From: Bugula neritina | Taxonomy: Eukaryota; Bryozoa; Gymnolaemata; Cheilostomatida; Bugulidae | Reading direction: 5' to 3' | DNA length: 64,000 nt | Assembly (NCBI GenBank): GCA_964035545.1 | Contig: OZ037771.1 | Span: 7,978,690 to 8,042,689 of the forward strand | Shown: in pieces, positions 55,538-64,000 of the stretch | Position numbering within the stretch: position 1 is the first letter of the stretch | How the letters are laid out: the number at the start of each line of letters is the position of its first letter | Made by a program: the position numbers and the translations under genes | Notes under the pieces: model-generated | Told to the model about the DNA's origin: nothing | Seen by the model: the letters and a program-made list of their open reading frames with translations, nothing else | Databases searched by the model: none

Positions 55538-58500
55538 TCAGGTTGGAGGTTTTAAATTTGTGAAATACTTTTTGACATCATAAGCCCCTTTCTGACACAC
55601 TCTAAGTGGTGGAGATATGAGAGCATCACAACCGTGCCCTCCCAGAGAGTAAAGTTCAGTTAGTTGCAGTATCGCAGGATCTAAGGATGTCAATGACTCA
55701 TTGGAGGATATATTCAGCGCCTGCAGACTACTCAGTGTGTACACAACAGGCGGTAAACTGGTGAAATTATTTGATGATATGTCCAGTCTTCTTAACTTCT
55801 GTAGATTCTGCAAACTATAAAAAGTAATCCATCTTCAAGAAAATTAATGTAAATTTTATAAGCCCATGTTGGCATACAATATACACAGAATTAGAACTAG
55901 CAGTTCCCCCTTGAAAGTTATATTCACTTGCATATAATAACTTGTCCTTTACTTGTTGGAAGAAATAAATAAAGAAATAGTAGAGAAGTTACATGCAGCT
56001 TCTGTATCAGTCTATTTATTAATGAGAAAAACTGGCGAATATCAACAAGTGTCTATTTTCTACACACTATGTGGATAGAACACGCATCCTCATTACAATA
56101 TTCTATCACAATTTAGCAATAGGTTTTGAAACTATTTAAAAGTAACCAAAATATCCCAACCAAGCAACTTAAGGATTCAAAAACTAGTAATGTCAACAAA
56201 TGTAAATTAGAAAAAAATAAGTGAATTACTTACATAATTACAACTTGAATTTTATTATGACTTTATAATTGATTATTGATTTGAACCTACAATTTTTAAG
56301 CTGGCTACTAGTTCCATTATACTACTCCTGTTTCTATAGCAACAGTGACACAAAATTGTTTGGGTAGCTGTGATTGGTTAGCAAGACAACAGTAATAATG
56401 GTTGACCATCACAAAGTGAGCTGCGATTGACAAATTCGTTCATAACTTTTTACATCATATATTTCTGACGGTTCACACTACAAACTAGATTTACTAACAC
56501 AAATAAACCAACTCCACCGACATAATTTAGTAAAATTTACCAGCAACATAATGTCCAATGCTAAATCAAATTATAGCTCACTCTATACTGTAATCTCAAC
56601 TGGCCATAATAACCTCTCTGTATGCACAAACATGTTGCTCCAATGAAGACACCAGCCCTAATAAAAGCACGGCTACCATATTGTATATATTGCGTCTAGC
56701 TAAATTAAACGGCAACTACATATAGGTCAGACAACTCCATAATACAATACACACCTGTCTGGTAGAGTAACCAGTTCACAACACTCCATCTCTAACTCTC
56801 TCAGTGATACTAAGGATGTGAATATATCATCAGGTAGACCTTCAGATAGGTTGTTCCACGCTATCCTCAGCATCTCAAGACTTTTCAGTGAAGATATGCT
56901 GTAACATAGCACACAGGTATGAGATACGGTGACACTGATGACTGTGATGTCACAAGTTCCCTAACATGGCAGCAGGAAATTAAAGATATTAAAGGATTGT
57001 AAGCTCATAAAAAATATTGTAGATTTACATGAAGAAATGTTTGTAAACATATGAAAACGAGTCAATATGTAAGTTACATGCTGATTGGCTAGTGAAGCTA
57101 CATGTTGATTGGCTTGTGAAGTTTCATGCTGATTGGCTAGTGAAACTACGTGCTGGTTGGCCAGTGAAGTTACATGCTGAAGATCCGTTACAGAACATTT
57201 CTCAGGTCTGATTAAATACCCAAAACTTCACAAGCAAAACTATTAGATTACTTTATTACTTAAATGTTGGTAATGTTACCATCTGAATATGTGGAATAGT
57301 CCTATAAGCATCTCAAATTTGGGGGGGGGGGTGAAGGACGCTTTTCGTTTAGGGGTCTCAAGTTTGGAGTTGCAAACCTAACTTTAAATTTGAGAACCCA
57401 AAACTAAAATCGTCCTTCACCCCCAACTCAGAGCTGCTTATAGAACCATTTGAATATGAGACTCACGACCAGTTCATTTTCATGATAGATAGTTTCGATG
57501 GCCATACTGGTGAACTGTATTGTATTTCCTTTTAGTAAGAAGGAGACGTCAAGTGTATAATTTATATAACATAAACTATTGCAGAGTTATACCATTGTAT
57601 ATTTATCACAATATCATGCTACTATACACACCTGTTTGGTACAGCCTTCAAGCTACACATTCCCATATCCAACTCTCTCAATGACTGTAAGGGTGTAAAC
57701 AGATCGCCATGGAAACCTTCAGACAGATTATTCTCAGATATATCCAATACCTCAAGGTCCTTCAGTAGAGAGATGCTGTAACATATCACACAAGTATACA
57801 ATGTAGCAAAAGTAAAGCTTAAGAAATGCCCAGTCCAACACCTTAAAAGGCATATTACCTGAAAATACTTCACTCAACAAAGAGAAGAGAACTTTATAAT
57901 ATCGAACACGCACCTGCTTGGTAGAGCTACAAGTTTACAGTCACACAACTTCAACTCTTTCAATAACAGTAAGGAGGTGAATATATCTTCAGGTAGACCA
58001 TCAGATAGGTTATTGAATGATACATTCAGCACTTTGAGATTCGTTAGTGAAGAAATGCTGTAAAATACATACATGGGTAACAAAGAACAGTACTGAGCGA
58101 GTGCAGTAGTCAGTGAACTGCCATACTCGACACAGACTGCAGGTAGAAACAGGTGGCAGACCTAACTCTGAGTCATATGGAGATGCTTCCGTAAAAATCT
58201 GTCATCACAAAAACAAACACAATTCAGGAGATCCATTCCATTTCGAGCTTAACCTCCTTCAGTAAGATACCCACCTAAACAGTACATACAATACCATAGT
58301 GCCGTTTACCTGCTACATGGTATAGCCAATTGAGTCAAGACAATTCTACGACAGGTTCTACACACCTGTTGGGTAGAGTTGGCAATTGACAGTAGTTCAT
58401 ATCCAACTCCCTCAATAATATTAAAGGTGTGAATATGTCGTCAGGTAGACCTTCAGGTAGGTTATTGTCTGATATATTCAATACTTCAAGACTCTTCAGT

Positions 58501-61500
58501 AAAGATATGCTGTAACATAACACAAGTGTGTAAAATCATGGATTAGGTGCAATAAATGATCCTAAACAGCCAATCTAGCATGTTTTTGAGTAGATACAGA
58601 GACTAGAAACAACACACTCATGTTGCTGTGCCAAAGAATGGGGATTGAGCTGCTCAAAAATACATAAATACACCAGTTTGAATGGTCAGAAGATAATGTA
58701 TGAACTCGACAGTCATTTGATATCATATGGTGAAATATAGATAAAATATAGTACGCATACACAAGAGAACATAACACACACATGCACACACGCACACACA
58801 TATATATATATATAAATGTTGAAATGCATATAGTGTGCAGTCTGTAAGGATAAGAGAATAAAACATTGATGTCATATGGTGGAATCATCGGATTATGATA
58901 TATCTAGCCAAATATCCTTTACAGAAAGTATAATTAGTAGTATTGCATGTTATACACAATAGACACCTGTTTGGTAGAACCGATAGTTTACATGTCCTCA
59001 CGCTCAAATCTCTCAATGAAAATAAGGATGTGAATATATCGTCAGCTAGACCTTCAGATAGGTTATTATTTGTTAAATTCAAAACTTCAAGATTCTTCAG
59101 TGCAGATATGCTGTAATATACATACAGGTTGTAGCCATGAGAAATGAAACCATCAGTGAAATGGTGGAATCATTAAATTGGATTATTTCTACATGGAAAA
59201 ACATTAACTCTAGCCAACTATGGAAACACAGGTAGAGATAACTCTGAGACACGGATAACACACCTGTGTGGTACAGTTACCAGGTCACAGTCTTCCATGT
59301 CCAATTCTCTCAATGATAATAAAGATGTGAAAATATCGTCAGGTATACCTCCAGAAAAGTCATTTTCTAAAATTTTCAATACTTCAAGATTCTTCAGTAA
59401 AGATATGCTGTAACACAACACATAGCTATGAAATCCTGTATATCGTAATTGAACAGTAAGCAAAAGGTTCTATGAACTAATACAGTTCCGTGTAATGCAA
59501 AATATACATATACTATGCCACATACCCAGTTGGTAGAATTTTCAGTTTACATTCTTGCATGAATAACTCTCTCAAAGATACTAAGGATGTAAATATGTCG
59601 TCAGGTAGTCCTCCTGAGAAGTCATTTTCTGATATATCCAATACTTCAAGATTTCTTAGCAAAGATATGCTGTAATCATAGAGACACATAAATTTCGGTA
59701 ATTACAGTGAAAAGAGCTTCACTAAAACTAGTTAGTGAGCTACGAAATATGACAATTGTATAGTTAGTAGTACCACTTATTACTCTGTATAATAATGTCC
59801 TGTACTCATCAGTAAATACACTGCATTGGCACTGAGTAGCTACTAGCTACAGCACACCTGCTACTCAATGTCACACAGCACATCTGCTACTCAATGTTAC
59901 ACAGCACATTTGCTACTCAGTGTCACACAGCACACCTGCGACTCAGTGTCACACAGCACACTTGCTACTCAGTGTCACACAGCACACCTGTTACTCAGTG
60001 TCACACAGCACATTTGCTATTCAATGTCACACAGCACACTCGCTACTCAGTGTCACACAACACACTTGCTACTCAGTGTCACACAGTACACTAGCTACTC
60101 AGTGTCACACAGCACACTTGCTACTCAGTGTCACACAGCACACCTGCTACACATGGTCACTGCAGTGCATTTACTAATAAGAGCTACAAGAAAAACCCAT
60201 GTATTCAGTAGTAGAGAGTATGTATGATACTGAGGCTCGGACAATAAGAAATACTGAACAATTACGCGGACACTTCCACTTAAAAGTTGTGTCAGTTATA
60301 TTCAAGGAGTGCAACAGGTAATGTCATTATATATATGTATTGGTATGCCACCCAGATGTATTGGCAGGCAGCCAATCATTAAAGCTTTCAAGCTTCAAAG
60401 CTTTCACCAAAGCTACTATTAGCTGGGAGAGCTAGTGCATTCACTGTACTGCATGAGTCAGTGTATCATGATCAAACCGCCATATTTACACTCTTCGTAA
60501 GAATAAACTATCGGTTTCGGTATTGTGATGGCTAAGAATTTTACCTACGCATCAATATTGTAAGTTTATTAGAATTATAATAGTTCATGTCAATTTGTTT
60601 AGTTCTGTAATGTTCATGGTGTTCCTCTGAATTTTGATTTATATTGTGACTACTTACTTATACAATTTCTAATGTTTCCCATTTTTCTAGGGTACGATTT
60701 GAGAGTTAATAAACTTGAAAACCTGTTGCCAAGTTGGCTAGTAGTTAAAGCATATCTTGCAACCAGACACAAACACAAACCGATACAATATATAATACAC
60801 ACCTGCTAGGTAAAGTTGACAATTTGCATTCCCTCATGTCTAACTTCCTTAATGGTAGCAGAGATGTGAAGAAGTTTTCAGGTAGAATTTCAGGTAAATC
60901 GTTATAAGACAAACTCAATTCCTCAAGACTCTTTGTGGGGGATATACTGTAGAATAACATAACACGCATGTTTAGCAGTAGTTGTAGTGCTTTATCACTA
61001 CATAGAATATATAAGTATAATTATGACCCAATTATAGATTCACATATGTATTTACAAATATTTATATTATGTAGTTTTGTACTCTCACGCAAGTTTATAG
61101 TCACCATTCCTGTCGGAACCTCTGGTGGAAGGGGTTTGTAAAATTGGGCTAAGGACTTGTTCACAAGTGGCATAAAAGCAATTAAGACTGGATGCTCTTC
61201 CTAACATCACCAATGGCTTTTACTGGGGTCCAAACCAACGAATTTGTGTTTACCAAGCCAACACTCTAACCTCTAGACCTAGACTGCTCCCTATACTATA
61301 TAACTTTATACATATACTCCAAAGTTACTTTTAATGAAAACGTTGTATTATACCTGTTGAAGTTAGTATCAGAATCTGCAAAGTTTACTCTCAGATGTGT
61401 GATATTAGGAAACATTGTGTTGATATCTAAAGAGTTATCTCCTCTCAGTATAACATGTGTGACAGTTTGATGTTTGCTTTTTTCCTTGATCTCTTCTATA

Positions 61501-62182
61501 GTGTAGGCTGTAGTGTTGTTCTCCATCCACTTGTCACCGTCTTCAACTATACAGGATGTGTTGAACCACACCCAGTATTTCTCTACAGGTAACACAAAAT
61601 TTACTCTCTATTAACACTAGGCTGCTGATTGAACAAAATGCTGCCACTATGCAGACCAGTCAGCAGTACTTTATATGCTAAGCAGTGTCAGTAACATTGA
61701 CAAGTATACTACCCTCAAGTTTCATTTTTAATAAAAAACTCTGTAATGTTAGAGAGTGGAAGGACACCAGCATATCATCAGGATATGCAAGTAGAACCAT
61801 GTGGTCAGTCTTAGAGACAACATATACTAACTAAAAATGTCCATTAATAATTCTACTACTTTCATTCACTAGTAAATAAACACCTCAATAAAATTTGTGG
61901 AGTCTGTTTCAGATTTAATTTCATTAATTCTGTAGTTACCTGAAATGTCTGCTTCTATATAACTTACTAACCAGTCACAGACTGAGTTGAAGGCAGAGCT
62001 ACAGACTGAGTTGGAGGCGGAGCAACAGACTGAGTTGAAGGCGGAGCCATGAACTGGGTTGGAGGCGGAGTCACAGATTTAGTTGGAGGCGGAGCTACAG
62101 ACTGAGTTGGAGGTGGAGTCACATTCTGAGTTAGAGGCGGAGTCACAGGCTGAGGCGAAAGTTGAGAAGCTGAATCACTCAT
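55538..62182 (-). CDS. Leucine-rich-repeat protein with a tandem-duplicated exon array
   Basis: Eleven exons in one continuous frame: 62182-61972, 61582-61354, 60946-60803, 59669-59526, 59407-59264, 59110-58967, 58509-58366, 58057-57914, 57775-57632, 56898-56755 and 55814-55538. That gives about 622 aa from the ATG at 62182-62180 (MSDSASQLSPQ). An acceptor-like CAG at 62225 leaves the same frame open to 62224, so an additional 5' exon is possible. The N terminus is Pro/Thr-rich 8-residue repeats (TQSVAPPP type), then an unrecognised domain (YWVWFNTSCIVEDG) with several NxT/S sites. Eight 144-bp exons encode two 24-residue LRRs each. The last exon has shorter LRRs of the SHOC2/Roco-like type and ends with a cap (ISPPLRVCQKGAYDVKKYF). 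LRRs bind proteins; the partner and cellular compartment are unknown. Confidence 0.85.
57065..57185. repeat. 30-bp minisatellite in LRR gene intron
   Basis: Four or five units of CATGCTGATTGGCTAGTGAAG type. Each contains ATTGG (CCAAT on the coding strand). Confidence 0.8.
57302..57443. mobile_element. Fold-back (palindromic) element in LRR gene intron
   Basis: Two arms of about 70 bp, almost fully inverted: the left begins CTATAAGCATCTCAAATTTG, the right read inward CTATAAGCAGCTCTGAGTTG. Both carry GGTGAAGGACG. A G-run of 12 sits in the left arm. The transcript would form one long hairpin. Confidence 0.75.
59862..60155. repeat. 26-bp minisatellite in LRR gene intron
   Basis: About 11 units of CTACTCAGTGTCACACAGCA-CACTTG type within the intron between the first two 144-bp LRR exons. 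The plus-strand repetitive open frames are artefacts (the gene runs on the minus strand). Confidence 0.92.
61080..61294 (-). mobile_element. tRNA-derived SINE (copy 4)
   Basis: Reverse-oriented diverged copy. The B box is decayed (GTCCAAACC on the plus strand) but body and head (CTCTAACCTCTAGACCTAG) align with copies 1 and 2. It lies in the intron just 3' of the exon at 61354-61582. Confidence 0.78.
61975..62150 (-). repeat. 24-bp coding repeat of the LRR protein N terminus
   Basis: Seven to eight in-frame 24-bp units encoding the octapeptide T-Q-S-V-A/T-P-P-P. Substitutions are mostly at single positions, so the copy number is probably variable. Confidence 0.85.
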
Positions 62183-62224
62183 ACTGTGGTCACCGGTCAC
62201 AGCTGTAGATGTCTTTAGTCTTAT

Positions 62225-62848
62225 CTGTAACAACAAATTAGTAAGGAACTCACCACACAGATGACACATAAATGTGGTCCTACTAAAAAGAAATAATTAA
62301 TTTCAGTTTAAATACATTTGAAAGTTAGTAGGCAGCTTTAGGATGTGTACTAGCATCATATAACAATTCATGTCACTTGTACTACTGCAACCATCCTTGT
62401 GAAGTTATAACAGATAATAGTCATTCATCAGCTTGAAAGACACAAGTCACACATGATTTGTGTGTTTCCATAAAATAACTGCTGCTCTCAAATATAACCA
62501 CACATTCTGCTTTTCCAGCTTATAAATTTTTCACTCCCCTATTGGCTATTCAACTAGAATGATTTCACATTTGACAGAAAAAATTGAATAAGATATCAAG
62601 TAAACTTAAGACTGGTTTACTAGTTACCATTACTAAGATTTTATAATCATAGTTGTGAGGAGAAACTTTATCATAAAATTGTCACCTCAAATCAAGTATT
62701 AAGTTTAATATTACTAAATCACTTCATAGGTTTACTCATGAAGCAAACACAAACATAGTAATAATTGGTTACAAAGCATAGCACTTAGTAAAGGTATGCT
62801 CTAATAAAACTGGCTACCATACATATACACAGAAACTCTTCAACGCTC
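62225..62848. other. Upstream region of the LRR gene
   Basis: Should contain the promoter or first exon of the LRR gene, but I cannot identify either. No other signature is seen. Confidence 0.4.
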
Positions 62849-62852
62849 TTAA

Positions 62853-63230
62853 GGCCTGGCCTCACGATCGTGAGAATCACACGAAATCGTATGACGATTT
62901 TCGTGAGTTATCCTCTTGTTTTGACCAGCCACACACTAGTCGGACGAAACACATAATAAATACTCCGTGAATGAGTCTTGCACGAGGTACAAACAGCAGA
63001 AAATTGTCAAATAGAGAAACGTGATAGAAATGAAATAATTACTGTTGCTAAAATTCTATTGACCAATCAAATGGTACTTATCGTCGATTGTGATTTTTCG
63101 TCCATCGTCATTGTTGTGTACACCCAACGATGACGATTTCGTTTGAATTCCCTCAAATTTTCTTGTAGGAATAATTTTTTGTGTCAAATAGACGATTTCG
63201 TGTGATTCTCACGATCGTGTAGCCAGGCCT
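62853..63230. mobile_element. MITE with TTAA target duplication
   Basis: Inverted repeats of about 43 bp: left GGCCTGGCCTCACGATCGTG, right read inward AGGCCTGGCTACACGATCGT. Both continue through GAGAATCACACGAAATCGT. The flanks are TTAA at 62849-62852 and 63231-63234, as in piggyBac-class insertions. No coding capacity. Confidence 0.82.
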
Positions 63231-63234
63231 TTAA

Positions 63235-63782
63235 GGTCTCTCCACATCTGGGAACTTTGAAACTGTTGAAACTAGCCACTGAAAAATACAAACTGCCAAG
63301 ACAGACATATTTTTTAACAAAGTGTTAAAGGGACCAGGTGTGACTGAATGTGCAGTAAGTGTTGTGTTCAAAGACTAACAATCTACTGAAAACCATTGTG
63401 ACCAAAAACGGTTGTGGCCATCACAAAACCTCCAATTTTGGAGGCCCATAAGAGATGAGAGTTCTGCATATTCTATATTGGTGTCAGAAATGAGTAAAAT
63501 ATGTATATATTTGGTAGAATATTCTTATTTAGATAAAATAAAAATTGTGGTTATTTTTTAAAATAATTTGCATTAAAATTACATATTTCTAATTATTGTC
63601 ATACTGAATATTCAAGTGAGAGCAGTGATAATTATAAGTAATAATAGTAAAATATGTATTAGCAGTAGTGACTGTAACTATCTAGATATTGATAAATCCA
63701 GGACTAGAAAACTATAGTCTTCTAATAATAGTAGGATTCTGAAATTAATATCATAATGACATAAATCATCATTAGCTGTCTA
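63235..63782. other. Intergenic, no gene seen
   Basis: AT-rich; nothing recognisable. Confidence 0.45.
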
Positions 63783-64000
63783 CAGGACCAGATCACTGTT
63801 GACAGAACTAGGTGAATGTTGACAGAACTAGGTGAATGATGACAGAACTAGGTGAATGTTGACAGAACTAGGTGAATGATGACAGAACTAGGTGAATGAT
63901 GACAGAACTAGGTGAATGATGACAGAACTAGGTCACTGCTGACAGAACTAGGTAAATGATGACAAAACTAGGTCACTACTGATGGAACTAGGTCACTGCT
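63783..64000. repeat. 20-bp satellite running off the window
   Basis: Tandem TGACAGAACTAGGTGAATGA units, with a GGTCACTGC variant toward the right edge. The array continues beyond 64000. Confidence 0.92.

Noticed and set aside
59868-60227. 119-codon plus-strand Cys/His/Ser/Thr repeat frame
   Set aside because: Translation of a 26-bp minisatellite inside an intron of a minus-strand gene.

Overview
This is AT-rich animal (metazoan) nuclear DNA. It has multi-exon genes with GT-AG introns, extracellular complement-control (CCP/sushi) and leucine-rich-repeat exons, tRNA-derived SINEs, MITEs, LTR retrotransposons and many satellites. The species cannot be named from the sequence. An invertebrate such as a tunicate, sponge or cnidarian fits best, but that is inference. 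All three host genes I can reconstruct lie on the minus strand.

Layout. (1) 1-4930: gene-poor, with a pentanucleotide array, a PIF/Harbinger-like MITE, a SINE and a second-family MITE. (2) 4949-12036 and 15978-25083: two tandem paralogous genes. Each encodes a signal peptide, six CCP domains, one transmembrane helix and a short cytoplasmic tail (about 451 and 455 aa), with exon lengths and phases matched one to one. Their introns hold SINEs, MITEs, large satellites and a 62-bp minisatellite that copies a splice acceptor. (3) 26.6-28.3 kb: a SINE with a MITE inside it, plus an isolated duplicated LRR exon. (4) 30.9-31.7 kb: a 13-bp satellite. (5) 32.3-52.6 kb: a nest of LTR retrotransposons. 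A degenerate BEL/Pao element on the plus strand (gag near 33.2-34.4 kb, integrase near 50.9-52.1 kb) brackets three others: an apparently intact young Ty3/gypsy-class element with integrase upstream of reverse transcriptase (Gmr1-type order, 34376-40025), a decayed gypsy element (about 41.0-49.1 kb), and a further gypsy element inside that one (43904-48097). (6) 54.15-54.20 kb: a well-formed hammerhead ribozyme on the minus strand between TA repeats. (7) 55538-62182: an LRR gene whose eight central exons are each exactly 144 bp and encode two 24-residue LRRs. (8) 62.8-64 kb: a TTAA-flanked MITE and a 20-bp satellite running off the window.

How it fits together. The CCP pair looks like a recent tandem duplication of a cell-surface recognition or complement-regulator-like receptor. 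Domains 1, 4, 5, 6 and the membrane anchor are nearly unchanged, while domains 2 and 3 have diverged strongly. The LRR gene looks built by serial duplication of one symmetrical exon. The retrotransposon nest gives a relative insertion order from target-site duplications and LTR identity. Exon coordinates were derived by hand from splice consensus, reading-frame phase and comparison of paralogs. No transcript data were available.
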